Shown: piece after piece, positions 10,729 through 20,312 of the stretch
Layout of the letters: the number at the start of each line of letters is the position of its first letter
Position numbering within the stretch: the first letter of the stretch is position 1
NCBI RefSeq assembly: GCF_005221385.1
Contig: NZ_CP039904.1
Location: 1,337,501-1,401,500 of the forward strand
Length of the DNA stretch: 64,000 bases
Source of the DNA: Agrobacterium tumefaciens
GTDB lineage: Bacteria > Pseudomonadota > Alphaproteobacteria > Rhizobiales > Rhizobiaceae
Reading direction: 5' to 3'
The notes under the pieces: generated by a model
The model's input: the letters and a program-made list of their open reading frames with translations, nothing else
The model's database searches: none
What the model was told of the DNA's origin: nothing
Translations under genes and position numbers: made by a program

Positions 10729-11061
10729 CTAGCGACGGCACTCGCGCCGGTCGGAATCGCGTCTGCAGCGGTCCCAGCGGGCGCGATCGGCCATATCCTG
10801 AGCGTTTCTTGCGATTTCTTGGGTCAAGCGGGTCCGCTCGAGTGATTCCCGTTGCACGTTGTCGCGCCGCGCCTGTTGTTCCAGCATGCAGTTCGCATAA
10901 GCGCGGGACCCGTAGGGTGCCCCAAAGCTCTGGCAGGTATTCGCGTCCCTGTACTGCCGTTCTTCGGCGGAGACACACCCTGTTGCAGCGAGGCCGATCA
11001 GGGCTATGGAGAATATGATTATCGTAGACCGACGATGTTCGACGGAAGGACGTAGCAGCAT
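10729..11061 (-). CDS. Small putative lipoprotein
   Basis: 110 residues from the ATG at 11061, chosen because AAGGAG precedes it closely; a longer upstream frame has no such site. The N-terminus has a hydrophobic stretch (IIIFSIALIGLAATGC) ending in the lipobox LAATGC, so it should be a lipid-anchored envelope protein. The mature part contains paired cysteines (NTCQSFGAPYGSRAYANC) and a strongly basic, Arg-rich C-terminus (RWDRCRRDSDRRECRR). Small proteins of this kind with a CxxxG..G...Y..C pattern are common in rhizobia and uncharacterised. No operon partner is evident. Confidence 0.75.
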   Translation of the reverse strand: MLLRPSVEHRRSTIIIFSIALIGLAATGCVSAEERQYRDANTCQSFGAPYGSRAYANCMLEQQARRDNVQRESLERTRLTQEIARNAQDMADRARWDRCRRDSDRRECRR

Positions 11062-11254
11062 TCTGTTGATCTCCTTGAAAAATGAGCGTTGGATGCGTCT
11101 TCGGCGACACGAGCAAGGCGGAGCGGTACCCCGCAAGCCCGTCATCACGGCCCCGTGGCCTCAAAAAACAGGCCAACGTTGCGGCAACATTGTCCGAATT
11201 CGAAGAGGATTCACTGACAGCCCGGTTGCGGTTCTCAGCCGTCGCGGTGCGTTA

Positions 11255-11941
11255 TTACTGCATCGGTGCGAAGCCGGACGCTGACGCGATGCTGTTCATC
11301 CCGTTATAAACGCAGTGCAGGATGACGCAGGGCCAGATCGATCCGGTTGCCCGGAAAAGGATAGCGGCCAGAAGGCCGACCATGACCGCAATGGGCAGGA
11401 TCACTCTGACGCCATGCGCCAGTCCGAATATGATCGCGCTCAGAACGACGCCCGCAAACGCGCCGTAGCGGTTGAGTGCATTCGCAACGACACCTCTGAA
11501 CAGGATTTCCTCGCAGAAGGGTGTGAAGATGGCGCCGCCCAGCAAGGACAAGAAAAACGGAAGCGGGCCACCACGCGCGGCCGCATGCAGGATGCCCTGA
11601 GGATCGCCGGTTCCGAACAGGGCCAGATACGCGAACTGTATGATCAGGTTGAGGCCATAGCCGACGATGCCCGTTCCTGCCGCGATCATCAGCCAGCGAG
11701 GCGAGACTGATTTGAAGCCGAATGGGCGTAGATTCCGTATTCGGAGGCTATATGCTGCGGCGAAGGCGCCGAGGCCGACGACTCCCCCTGCTGTCGAGCC
11801 GATAATTCCCATAAGAACAGGGTCGTTTCCCGGGAGAAATCCCATCAGCACGCCGAAAGAAAGAAGAAGCACGTATGTTACGAGTCCAATGAGTATTTCC
11901 GGCCAGCCGGGTCTTGCCCATCGATCATCTACAGTCATCAT
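11255..11941 (-). CDS. CPBP family intramembrane metalloprotease
   Basis: 228 residues from ATG 11941, preceded by GGTGAGG; a GTG nine bases upstream is less likely. It is a multi-pass membrane protein with the Abi/CAAX protease motifs EEILFRG (about 144-150), FGLAHG (His about 176) and a C-terminal LHCVYNGMN with His about 209 and Asn about 213, the expected catalytic and metal-binding residues of the Rce1-like family. Bacterial members are linked to bacteriocin self-immunity or membrane-protein processing, but no toxin gene lies next to it. It is encoded alone, downstream of the sensor kinase on the same strand. Confidence 0.9.
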   Translation of the reverse strand: MMTVDDRWARPGWPEILIGLVTYVLLLSFGVLMGFLPGNDPVLMGIIGSTAGGVVGLGAFAAAYSLRIRNLRPFGFKSVSPRWLMIAAGTGIVGYGLNLIIQFAYLALFGTGDPQGILHAAARGGPLPFFLSLLGGAIFTPFCEEILFRGVVANALNRYGAFAGVVLSAIIFGLAHGVRVILPIAVMVGLLAAILFRATGSIWPCVILHCVYNGMNSIASASGFAPMQ

Positions 11942-12090
11942 TAACCTCACCTATCGCAGAGGGCGCCTGTCGGGGTGCCGCGCACGGCAGATGCGAATCG
12001 TGGTGTGGACCATGTAACAACCATCAGCCGGATTTATCGCTTCGTCCGGTTAGCTGTGCATGGAAACATTGCCTTAGCATTGGCTGGGGG

Positions 12091-13416
12091 TCAGTCCCGA
12101 ACCGCGGGAAATTTCAACCGCATAATTGTTCCCCCGCTGGACGCCGTTGCTATGGTGACGCTGCCGCGGTGATGGATTACGACCTGCTTCACCAGATCGA
12201 GACCCAGGCCAGTGCCGGATGAGCGCGGTCGAAGCCGATGAAATGGCTCGAATACACGCTCATGTTCCTCCCCCGGAATGCCAGGACCATTATCCTCGAC
12301 CTCCAACACGGGTCCGCCGATCCGCACAACGACCTTGTCGCCGCCGTGCTCGACCGCGTTTTGTATGAGATTGGTGAGCACACGTTCGATCGATCCGGCG
12401 TTGCCCATGATAGAACCGGGTTGCACGACAACAACTTCGATTGTTTTCCCCGACGCGATCAGCATCGGCGCCATGTCTCCAGCGACGCTGCGCGCGAGGA
12501 CGACGAGGTCGGTCCGGTCGCTCGGCGTGCCATTGTCCAATCTATGAAGATCGAGCAGTTGCTCCGAGAGGTTCGCAAGTCGAGATACATCCGGCAAAAG
12601 CGAACGCATGCCTTTGTCTTTCGCTGCGTCGATCTTCATCCGCAATATTGCGATCGGCGTCCTCAACTCATGGGCTGCCGATGCGATGAAGCGGTGCTGA
12701 CGATCATAGCCTTCATCAAGGCGACCTAGAGCTTCATTGAAGGCGCGAACCAACGGGCCGACTTCACGCGGCACCTTGTCTTCGGAAAGGCGAAGACCGC
12801 GACGTTCGGCATCGATCCCCTGCGCTTCCTCCGCGGTCTTGATGACGCCGGCCAGGGCGCACTTGACGATCATTGGCGTCGCGACGATGGAGACGAGCGC
12901 CAGGGTCAGGAAAATGGTGATGGCGACGATATTCGACGCCAACGTGATCAGCGCTGTGAAAGGTTTGACCCGACCGTGCGCGATGATCTTCATGTCACCT
13001 ATGGGACCGGATGCCTGTCGCACGATGGCGGAAAGGGTGAATGGTGCGAACTGCCCGCGCATGTCCGCGGAAGCCAGTTTGTCGAGGTGGTCAACAAGGG
13101 AGGCGAACTCCGCTGGCACCCGGCCAAAGGTAACCGTATTGCCGTCGCCAAGCCGGGCCGCGAACCAGATGGCCGGCGTTTCGTTTCGAAGTTTAGCCAG
13201 CTCCGGCGTCACTTCCACAACCGCGGTTCCGGTCGCATCACGAACGATCGAATCTGCGGCCACTTTTACGATGATCTCCTCGACATACATCCCGTCGAGC
13301 GAGGAATTGACGAAAAAGACGATGAAACCGACGGCGGTAGCGGCGATCGCCAGAAATTGAAGGACGAGGTATCCGGTAACAAGGCGTGTCTTCAATGATG
13401 ACTGTCGGCGCCTCAA
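12091..13416 (-). CDS. Two-component sensor histidine kinase
   Basis: 441 residues. Membrane segments lie at about 12-36 and 155-180 and enclose a periplasmic sensor region of about 120 residues. A HAMP-like linker is followed by the H-box ASAAHELRTPIAIL with phospho-acceptor His249, N-box NLIQNAVEHGG, G1 DNGPGIP, F-box FEPFHR and G2 GTGLGLDLV. The gene overlaps the upstream response regulator gene by four bases (ATGA), so the two are translationally coupled. It most resembles the QseC/PmrB-like class of OmpR-partner kinases. The signal is unknown. Confidence 0.93.
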   Translation of the reverse strand: MRRRQSSLKTRLVTGYLVLQFLAIAATAVGFIVFFVNSSLDGMYVEEIIVKVAADSIVRDATGTAVVEVTPELAKLRNETPAIWFAARLGDGNTVTFGRVPAEFASLVDHLDKLASADMRGQFAPFTLSAIVRQASGPIGDMKIIAHGRVKPFTALITLASNIVAITIFLTLALVSIVATPMIVKCALAGVIKTAEEAQGIDAERRGLRLSEDKVPREVGPLVRAFNEALGRLDEGYDRQHRFIASAAHELRTPIAILRMKIDAAKDKGMRSLLPDVSRLANLSEQLLDLHRLDNGTPSDRTDLVVLARSVAGDMAPMLIASGKTIEVVVVQPGSIMGNAGSIERVLTNLIQNAVEHGGDKVVVRIGGPVLEVEDNGPGIPGEEHERVFEPFHRLRPRSSGTGLGLDLVKQVVIHHRGSVTIATASSGGTIMRLKFPAVRD

Positions 13417-14087
13417 TCCTTTTCCCTGAGCAGATAGCCCACTCCTCTGACCGTATGGATTTCGACACCGGCGCCCGCACCGCTGAGTTTCCGACGCAGC
13501 CGTGAGATATGGGAATCGAGTGTATTCGACTGGATCATGTCGTCGAAGCCGTAGACCGCTTCCTCAAGGGACTCGCGCACGACGATGCGCCCACGCCGGC
13601 GCAACAGTGTGGTGAGCACCCTTACTTCCCGTCGCTGCAAATCTAGGCGCGCGCCGCGCACCCTGGCCTCGCCATAAGCCATGTCGAACGCGAGGTCGCC
13701 GATGACGATCTCGTCTGGCGCAAGATCGTTCGGACGGCGCTGAACCGCGCGAATACGGGCAAGCATTTCCTCCAGATCGAAAGGCTTGACCAGATAGTCG
13801 TCGGCGCCGTCATCGAGCCCGGCCACCCGGTCGGTCAGTTCGCCGCGGGCGCTTAACACGATGATCGGGACGCCCGGAGTGTTGACCCGCAGTTGCGGAA
13901 TGAGGCTCAGGCCGTCGCCATCGGGCAGCGTGCGATCGAGCAGAACGAGTTCGTGCACTCGCGACCGTGATGCTTCACTGGCGAGCGACAGGCTCGTTAC
14001 CCAATCAACCACGAAACGGTCGCGTTCGAGCGCGCTACGTAAGGCTTTGGCGAACTCGACCTCGTCTTCAATGAGAAGTATCCTCAT
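13413..14087 (-). CDS. OmpR-family response regulator
   Basis: 224 residues. The receiver domain has the acidic pair Glu7/Asp8, phospho-acceptor Asp51 in LLDRTLPDG, and a conserved Lys in YLVKPFDL. The C-terminal winged helix ends in the typical recognition region LDSHISRLRRKL and GVGYLLRE. First gene of a two-gene operon with the kinase at 12091. It may also control the neighbouring antiporter, but no repeated recognition site was identified. Confidence 0.94.
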   Translation of the reverse strand: MRILLIEDEVEFAKALRSALERDRFVVDWVTSLSLASEASRSRVHELVLLDRTLPDGDGLSLIPQLRVNTPGVPIIVLSARGELTDRVAGLDDGADDYLVKPFDLEEMLARIRAVQRRPNDLAPDEIVIGDLAFDMAYGEARVRGARLDLQRREVRVLTTLLRRRGRIVVRESLEEAVYGFDDMIQSNTLDSHISRLRRKLSGAGAGVEIHTVRGVGYLLREKD

Positions 14088-14240
14088 GATGGCGCTCCCG
14101 CAACGCGGGAAGGCGCGCCTGAATCAGTGACGTGAAACCTCTTGCCGGCGAGCTGTAATGCCCCAATACCGGTACGCCTCATTTTCCCTGGCGGGTTCAT
14201 GTCTGAAATCTCACAGGAGCATTCGCAGAAATCCGGATCA

Positions 14241-15983
14241 TCAGAGCGGCTTTTGCACGGGTTGAAGGAGCAGCCGGTTGCTGCCCGACATGATGTCCCC
14301 ATGAACCTGCTCAGACAGGCGCTCGGCATCGCGCCGACGAATGTCGATTGTGGCATCTTCAATATCGGCTTCCCCGTAGCCCAATGCCCGCAAACCTTCG
14401 GCTCCCAATAGGTAAGCGGATTCGACCGTTTCGCGAATCTGGTAATCGACACCGGCGCGGATCAGATCTATCGCGTGGTCACGATCGTAGCTGCGGACAA
14501 GAAGCTTTGCTTGGGTGAACTCGTGTTGCGCCAGTTCCACGATCTTCAGCGCGGCCTTCGGATCGTCTACGCAGATCATGATTGCGTCGGCTTCCCCCGC
14601 ACCGGAGTGTCGCAGTGTGTCGAGCCGGGTTCCGTCGCCGAAGAAGACTTTGAACCCATACCGTCCGGCATCGCGGATGCGGTCAGGGTCCCTGTCGATG
14701 ACAGAAAGCTCGACGCCCTGCGATAGAGGTATTTGTGACGCGATCTGACCGAAGCGTCCGAACCCGATGACAAGGACCCGCCCCTTGAGATCACGGGCGT
14801 GATCGACGCCATCCATCGACTCTTCCGTACGAAGCAGAAGGTCGGTCGCTATTGTGAGCAGCGGGGTCAGCACCATGGACAGGATCACGACAGTGGCAAA
14901 CAACGCGTTTTCCCGAGTGTCGATCACACCGCCTGAGCTTGCTGCCGCATAAAGGACGAAGGCAAATTCGCCACCCTGAAGGAACATGGATGTGCGATGC
15001 AGGGCCTGGTGGTTTGAGCCACCGAACAGACGCGCGACCGCATAGACCACGGCGCCCTTCGCGACCGTGAACGTGCCCAGAAGGGCCAGCAGCAGCGGCC
15101 ATTCGTCCGCGACGATCGAAAGGTTCAGCGACATACCGACCGCAAGAAAGAAAAGTCCCATCAGCAAGCCGCGAAACGGCTCGATATCGCTTTCGATCTG
15201 GTGCCGGTAGCTCGAACTCGAGAGCATCACTCCGGCAATGAACGCACCCATCGCCATCGACAATCCGGCCGCATCCATCAGCAATGCTGCACCGAGTACG
15301 ACGAGCAGCGCGCCTGCCGTCAGTACTTCGCGGGTGTGTGTGCGGGCCAGCAATGCGAAGAACGGATTAAGACCCCAGCGGGATACGCCGAGAAGCGCGA
15401 GCAGCGCCGCAACGGCCACGAAGGCATCAGTCCATTCTGCCTCTCCATGTGAGAGTGGTGAGAGAAACGCGACCACCGCCAGCAGCGGTACGATCATCAG
15501 ATCCTCAAATAACAGGATAGCGACTGACTTCTGTCCTTCAGCGGTCGAAATCTCCCCGCGATCCTGCAGTACTGACATGATGACGGCAGTTGAGGACAAG
15601 ACAAAGCCCGCTCCTGCGATGAAAGCGACGGTCGCGGAAAGGCCAAGGAGCAACGCACCTGTCAGCGTAAGGACGGCTGTGGCTGCGAAAACCTGAGCGA
15701 GGCCCAGCCCGAAAATCTGGGTCCGCATCGCCCATAACTTCTTCGGGCGCAGTTCCAGTCCTATCACGAACAGGAACATGACCACTCCAAGCTCTGAAAA
15801 GTGGAGGATGGACTGGGCGTCTGTGAAGAGGCCCAAAACCGATGGCCCGACAAGAACGCCAGCGGCGAAGTAGCCGAGTACCGATCCCAGCCCCAGCCGG
15901 CGGAACAACGGCACAGCGATGACAGCTGCTCCCATCAGGACAACTGCCGGTCCAATCGTTTGCCCCAGGCTTACCTCAGCCAT
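14241..15983 (-). CDS. CPA2 monovalent cation:proton antiporter, KefB/KefC type
   Basis: 580 residues. The N-terminal two thirds form about 12 membrane helices of the Na+/H+ exchanger fold (GSVLGYFAAGVLVGPSVLG, LFLIGLELRPKKLW, FVLSSTAVIMSVL). The C-terminus holds a TrkA-N (RCK) domain starting RVLVIGFGRFGQIAS, a Rossmann fold that binds NAD(H) or glutathione adducts. Kef systems release K+ and acidify the cytoplasm when electrophile-glutathione adducts form. This fits the surrounding quinone reductase, pirin and hydrolases. It lies upstream of the response regulator on the same strand with a 150-bp gap, so it may or may not be co-transcribed. Confidence 0.93.
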   Translation of the reverse strand: MAEVSLGQTIGPAVVLMGAAVIAVPLFRRLGLGSVLGYFAAGVLVGPSVLGLFTDAQSILHFSELGVVMFLFVIGLELRPKKLWAMRTQIFGLGLAQVFAATAVLTLTGALLLGLSATVAFIAGAGFVLSSTAVIMSVLQDRGEISTAEGQKSVAILLFEDLMIVPLLAVVAFLSPLSHGEAEWTDAFVAVAALLALLGVSRWGLNPFFALLARTHTREVLTAGALLVVLGAALLMDAAGLSMAMGAFIAGVMLSSSSYRHQIESDIEPFRGLLMGLFFLAVGMSLNLSIVADEWPLLLALLGTFTVAKGAVVYAVARLFGGSNHQALHRTSMFLQGGEFAFVLYAAASSGGVIDTRENALFATVVILSMVLTPLLTIATDLLLRTEESMDGVDHARDLKGRVLVIGFGRFGQIASQIPLSQGVELSVIDRDPDRIRDAGRYGFKVFFGDGTRLDTLRHSGAGEADAIMICVDDPKAALKIVELAQHEFTQAKLLVRSYDRDHAIDLIRAGVDYQIRETVESAYLLGAEGLRALGYGEADIEDATIDIRRRDAERLSEQVHGDIMSGSNRLLLQPVQKPL

Positions 15984-16021
15984 CTATGTGCCTTTCCTGC
16001 TTTGCGTTGTTCATGATCGAA

Positions 16022-16092
16022 GGGCGACGGGGCGGCCGACGATAAGCCGTCGCCCGTGATTTATATTGGGAAGCGGCACCCGGCAGGGTGCC
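16022..16092 (-). terminator. Inverted repeats downstream of the hydrolase gene
   Basis: GGGCGACGG (16022-16030) pairs with CCGTCGCCC (16047-16055), and GGCACCC-GGCA-GGGTGCC lies at 16075-16092. Both are just past the stop of the minus-strand hydrolase at 16106. No T-run is present, so termination is only a suggestion. Confidence 0.4.
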
Positions 16093-16105
16093 TGCCCCCC
16101 ATTGC

Positions 16106-16948
16106 TCATGCCTTTTCACGGCCTTCGATAAACGCCAGCAGATCGGCATTGATCAGCTCGGGATGCGTGGCGAACAGCCCGTGGGACAGGCCGGGATAGG
16201 TCTTCAGCGTACCGTTCGGCAGCAGGTCGATCGCCTTGCGAGCCGAAGCGTCGATCGGGACCACCTGATCGTCTTCGCCGTGCATCAGCAAAACCGGCTG
16301 CGAAACGGCCTTCAGGTCTTCGGTGAAGTCCGTCTCCGAGAAGGCGGCGATGCAGTCGTAGTGGGCCTTTGCGCCGCCCATCATGCCCTGCCGCCACCAG
16401 TTGCGGATCAGTCCTTCGCTAACTTCGGCGCCTTCGCGGTTGAAGCCGTAAAAGGGGCCGGTTGGGACATCGAGGAAGAACTGCGCGCGATTGCGCAGTA
16501 GCGCTTCGCGAAATCCATCGAACACCTGCATCGGCAGGCCACCGGGATAACGCGGCGTCGCCAGCATGATCGGCGGCACCGCGCCGATCAGAACGGCCTT
16601 CGACACACGACCCGGCTCGCTGCGAGCGACATAACGGATCACCTCGCCGCCGCCGGTCGAGTGGCCGACGTGAACCGCTTCTTTCAGATCGAGCTCCCGG
16701 ACGAGCTCCGCGACGTCGGACGCGTATGTGGCCATCTCGTTTCCTGTATCGGTCTGGTCGGAGCGACCATGGCCGCGCCGGTCATGCGCGATGACGCGGT
16801 AGCCCTTGCCGAGGAAGAACAGCATCTGGTTGTCCCAGTCGTCCGCGCTGAGCGGCCAGCCATGATGGAACATGATGGGCTGCGCGTCTTTCGAACCCCA
16901 GTCCTTGTAGAAGATCCGGGTGCCGTCCTGCATTGTAATCGTCGTCAT
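16106..16948 (-). CDS. Alpha/beta hydrolase, non-heme chloroperoxidase/arylesterase-like
   Basis: 280 residues with FHHGWPLSADDW (oxyanion region), HDRRGHGRSDQ, the nucleophile elbow GHSTGGGE (Ser97), acid in HGEDDQVVP and His in GLSHGLFATH. These are the hallmarks of cofactor-free haloperoxidases (Cpo) and perhydrolase-active arylesterases. It is cytoplasmic, without a signal peptide. The natural reaction is probably ester hydrolysis; the halogenating activity reported for the family is a side reaction with peracids. It is encoded alone; the LysR gene 280 bp upstream on the same strand is the nearest regulator. Confidence 0.92.
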   Translation of the reverse strand: MTTITMQDGTRIFYKDWGSKDAQPIMFHHGWPLSADDWDNQMLFFLGKGYRVIAHDRRGHGRSDQTDTGNEMATYASDVAELVRELDLKEAVHVGHSTGGGEVIRYVARSEPGRVSKAVLIGAVPPIMLATPRYPGGLPMQVFDGFREALLRNRAQFFLDVPTGPFYGFNREGAEVSEGLIRNWWRQGMMGGAKAHYDCIAAFSETDFTEDLKAVSQPVLLMHGEDDQVVPIDASARKAIDLLPNGTLKTYPGLSHGLFATHPELINADLLAFIEGREKA

Positions 16949-17231
16949 GGTTTCTTTGCTTTCCTTAGGTTTTCGGATGGGAAGACCGGGTTGTCACATC
17001 CCGATGGTGAGTAATCGTCGTTGAAGCCTTCTCTGGTTGATCATCGGCACGCGGATGTTCTTGTCGCTTCATTGGATCAACCCAGGCCGACGAGCTGCAG
17101 GCGCAGCGTCCGGACCGGTAGAGCATCTCCTCGGTGTCGTGGCATAAGCCCGTCGTTCAGTTGCAGGCTGTAAGCCGTCGTTTGTCGCGACAGGCCAATT
17201 CGAAACATGAGCAGCGTGCGAGTGAAGGCCG

Positions 17232-18122
17232 TCATGTCCCTGCACTCCAAACAGGCGCATTTCGCTCGAAGGCTTCGATCAGCAACTCTGAAAGGACGCG
17301 CACCTTTTGTACCGGATGCGGACTGGGCGGGCGCACGACGTGGACATTGCCGACGGGCAGTGGATATGCGGTCATGACCGGTACGAGCGCGCCGGAAGCA
17401 AGATAATGTCGCGTGACACAGTCTGGGAGCCATGCGAGGCCAAGCCCGGCCGCGGCTGCATTGGCAAGTGCCATTCCGTTTTCGGTTTTGAACCGTCCCT
17501 GTGGCTGCACGGTGACGATTTTGTCTCCATCCATGAACCGCCACGCTTCAGCTCCCACCAAAGCCTGATGAGAGCTGATCTCATCCGGTTTTTCCGGTGA
17601 GCCGTGCATCTTGATATAGTCAGGGCTTGCGACCAACTGCCCATAGATCTGACCAACTCGCCTCGCGATCAGGTTTGAATCACGCAGTGCGCCGACCCGG
17701 ATCGCACAGTCAAATCCCTCTGCGATCAAATCCACGAAGCGATCACTGTAGTCGGCCTGTATTTGCAGCTTTGGATAAAGCCATGCCATCCGGGAAAGCA
17801 CGGGCGCAAAATGCACCGGCCCCGATGTCAGTGGCACGGCGACCCGCAAGCGCCCGCGAAGATCACCGACTGGCAATATCTCGTCTTTCGCCGCATCGAT
17901 TTCGGCGCAAACCTTCGCCGCATGTTCCCGAAATACAACCCCGGCCTCCGTCAGTGCGGCACCGCGGGTCGTTCGCGCAAGAAGCTGGATACCCAGGGCG
18001 TCCTCAAGCCGGAAAAGGCGGCGACTGACCATTGATTTCGATATCCCGAGCCGCCGGGCCGCGGGAGAAACGCCGCAGGCATCGGCGACTTCGACGAATG
18101 TCCGCAGATCCTCGATATCCAT
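17232..18122 (-). CDS. LysR family transcriptional regulator (paralogue 1)
   Basis: 296 residues starting MDIEDLRTFVEVADACGVSPAARRLGISKSMVSRRL shows the LysR N-terminal helix-turn-helix (about 18-37). The C-terminal effector domain is PBP2-like (DRFVDLIAEGFDCAIRVG, the CrgA/DmlR-like subgroup). It is a close paralogue of the regulators at 20313 and 30472; the start MDIEDLRTFVEVAD and the DRFVDL..GFDCAIR core are nearly identical. The gene starts 31 bp after the LLM oxidoreductase stop on the same strand, so it may be the second gene of that operon. Unlike its paralogues it lacks the conserved leader directly upstream. Confidence 0.93.
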   Translation of the reverse strand: MDIEDLRTFVEVADACGVSPAARRLGISKSMVSRRLFRLEDALGIQLLARTTRGAALTEAGVVFREHAAKVCAEIDAAKDEILPVGDLRGRLRVAVPLTSGPVHFAPVLSRMAWLYPKLQIQADYSDRFVDLIAEGFDCAIRVGALRDSNLIARRVGQIYGQLVASPDYIKMHGSPEKPDEISSHQALVGAEAWRFMDGDKIVTVQPQGRFKTENGMALANAAAAGLGLAWLPDCVTRHYLASGALVPVMTAYPLPVGNVHVVRPPSPHPVQKVRVLSELLIEAFERNAPVWSAGT

Positions 18123-18153
18123 ATGGCCACCCCGCTTCGATTCCGTTTCCCGA

Positions 18154-19191
18154 TCAGATCTTTCCCGCAGCCCTTACAATTGGCGCGACCTCGGTGCCGA
18201 GAAGCTCGATCGAGCGTTTCATTGCCGCCGTTTCCAGAGAGGCGGTGCTCATCTGAAAGGTGATGCGCGATAGACCGCCCAGCGCCTTGCTGGCCTTGAT
18301 CATCTTCTCGGCAACCGTCGCCGGGGCGCCGATCAGGAAGGCGCCTTGGGGGGCCGCCATGTCTTCGAACTGCTGACGCGTCGGGGGCGACCAGCCGCGT
18401 TCGCGTCCGACCTTGGTCGTCAGATGCGCCCAGCCCGGGAAGAAGGCGTCCCTTGCCGCCGCGTCGGTATCGCCGACGAAGCCCATGACATGAACACCCA
18501 CCTTGAGCTTCTCGGGATCGTGTCCCGCGCGTATGCCGGCCTCGCGATAGAGATCGACGAGCGGGCGAAACCGTTCAAACGTTCCTCCAATGATCGCCAC
18601 CATCAGCGGGAGGCCGAGCGCACCGGCGCGCGCGAAGGACTGCGGTGTGCCGCCAACGCCGACCCATAATGGCAGTCGCGGCTGGTGTGGTCTCGGAAAG
18701 ACCCCATGGCCGTTCAACGCCGGGCGGAATTGGCCTTCCCAGACGGGATTGCTTGTCTCGCCAAGCTTCAGGAACAGGTCGAGCTTCTCGGCGAAGAGTT
18801 CGTCATATGCCCGTGTGTCCAGGCCGAAGAGCGGAAAGGCCTCGCCGAACGAACCACGACCGACGACAAGCTCGGTGCGCCCTCTGGAAATCAGGTCGAG
18901 GGTCGCGAACTCCTGGAAGAGTCTTACAGGATCGGCGGCGCTCAATACCGTTACCGCGCTCGTCAATCGAATCTGGCTGGTGCGCGCCGCTGCTGCCGCA
19001 AGTATGATTGCCGGTGCGGAATCGAGAAATTCGGCGCGATGATGTTCGCCGATGCCGAATACGTCGAGCCCGACCCTGTCGGCGACCTCTACTTCCTCAA
19101 GAAGATCGGCCATGCGGTCGGTCGCCGAAGGGAGCTTTCCCGTCGTCGGATCAGGAAGGATCGCGGCAAAACTGTCGATACCAATTTCCAT
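18154..19191 (-). CDS. LLM class flavin-dependent oxidoreductase
   Basis: 345 residues from the ATG at 19191, which has GAAGGAGCC directly upstream; the longer frame starting at 19263 lacks a site. It is a luciferase-like TIM barrel: MEIGIDSFAAILP, FGIGEHHRAEFLDSAPAI, RGRTELVVGRGSFGEAF and WVGVGGTPQSFARAGALGLPLMVAI. These proteins use reduced FMN to oxidise small organic substrates, although many are uncharacterised (CE1758-like subgroup). It is probably co-transcribed with the LysR gene 31 bp downstream. The substrate is unknown. Confidence 0.9.
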   Translation of the reverse strand: MEIGIDSFAAILPDPTTGKLPSATDRMADLLEEVEVADRVGLDVFGIGEHHRAEFLDSAPAIILAAAAARTSQIRLTSAVTVLSAADPVRLFQEFATLDLISRGRTELVVGRGSFGEAFPLFGLDTRAYDELFAEKLDLFLKLGETSNPVWEGQFRPALNGHGVFPRPHQPRLPLWVGVGGTPQSFARAGALGLPLMVAIIGGTFERFRPLVDLYREAGIRAGHDPEKLKVGVHVMGFVGDTDAAARDAFFPGWAHLTTKVGRERGWSPPTRQQFEDMAAPQGAFLIGAPATVAEKMIKASKALGGLSRITFQMSTASLETAAMKRSIELLGTEVAPIVRAAGKI

Positions 19192-19432
19192 GAAGGCTCC
19201 TTCGAAACTCTTTGGTTGATGGGGTGGCCGCGAGGGAAGGGCGCTGCTCAACCGCTCCGGCACCCAATATCTCTCACCGGAATAGCCGTCGCCTTTGCGA
19301 CCGTCAGTGCCGTTTCACAATGGCCTGCGGCATCGATGTAAACTCCGCCTCGCTGTCAACCGGCGTTGATGAATGCAACGGGGAGGGCGCTTGCGGTTAC
19401 GCGCCCTTCCCCTTCCCGATAGCCGGTTCGGA

Positions 19433-20086
19433 TCAGGCGGTTTTGCCCGGCACAGGCGTATTGAGAAGCTGCTGCTCCCAGAGGTAGGCGATGCCGCTGC
19501 CGGCGAAGTGCTGGATGAGTATCTCGGTCAGCTGCTCGACATGCCCGGTGCGCGCCCAATCGCGTTGCCATTCGCCAGCGAGCGCCATCACGGTCATCGG
19601 GTTCGCGCCGGCGGCGATCATGCGCTGGATGGCAACTTCGTGAGACTCCTTCGAAATCCCACCCGATGCATCGGTGATCACGGTCACGTCCCAGCCTTCG
19701 CCGGCTGCCTGGATGACGGGCATCGCCACGCAGACCTCGGTCCACAAGCCGGCGATGATCAGCTGCTTGCGGCCGGTCGCCTTGACGAGGTTCACCACAT
19801 TCTCGTCCTGCCAGGTGTTCACCCAGGTGCGATCGATGACTTCCTGGCCGGGAAACACGTCGGTGATCTGCTTGAAGAGAAGTCCGCCGCGCCCCGCGAT
19901 CACGCTGGTCAGAATGGTTGGAACATCGAAGGCTTTTGCCAGCTTCGCCAGCGCGGTCGTGCTGTTGACCACAGCTTGCGGGTCGTGGCTGTTGAGATTT
20001 GCGAGCTGATAGGGCTGGTGATCGATCAGAACGAGAACGGAATCTTCGGGTCGTAGAAGCGAATCAAGGCCGTTACGAAAGGTCAT
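19433..20086 (-). CDS. Isochorismatase-family hydrolase (YcaC-like)
   Basis: 217 residues from ATG 20086, with AAAGGA upstream; a longer frame to 20176 runs into the LysR leader and is rejected. It has the cysteine-hydrolase fold with catalytic Asp22 (VLIDHQPYQ) and Cys119 (LWTEVCVAM), as in YcaC and related amidohydrolases. YcaC-type proteins form octamers and their physiological substrate is unsettled. It diverges from the LysR gene at 20313, whose leader element lies between the two, so it is the natural target of that regulator (inference). Confidence 0.9.
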   Translation of the reverse strand: MTFRNGLDSLLRPEDSVLVLIDHQPYQLANLNSHDPQAVVNSTTALAKLAKAFDVPTILTSVIAGRGGLLFKQITDVFPGQEVIDRTWVNTWQDENVVNLVKATGRKQLIIAGLWTEVCVAMPVIQAAGEGWDVTVITDASGGISKESHEVAIQRMIAAGANPMTVMALAGEWQRDWARTGHVEQLTEILIQHFAGSGIAYLWEQQLLNTPVPGKTA

Positions 20087-20158
20087 GGAAGCATCCTTTG
20101 CTGATGTTGAGGCGTGGGGAAGTCGGCAGGCGCGCACTGCCTCTGAGGGCGCCTTGAT

Positions 20159-20229
20159 GGACAGTGTCATTTTCATTTATGATGCGGTAGCGCCCGATCC
20201 CGTGAAGCTGTGTCGCGAAACGAGGAACG
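20159..20229 (+). promoter_or_regulatory. LysR leader element (copy A)
   Basis: This 71-bp segment lies in the divergent region between the isochorismatase-family gene and lysR. It aligns ungapped with 6717-6787 (minus strand) and, over its 3' half (GGTAGC...GTGAAGC.GTGTCGC...AGGAACG), with 30424-30467. Conservation in three noncoding places suggests a regulator binding site and/or promoter. Confidence 0.65.
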
Positions 20230-20312
20230 CTAGGGCCGGCCCCGTTCCTTCTATTTGTGATACGGTCGGAGCGATTCGAGCACTCGTCTTTCGTGAATAC
20301 AGGAACGTTGAT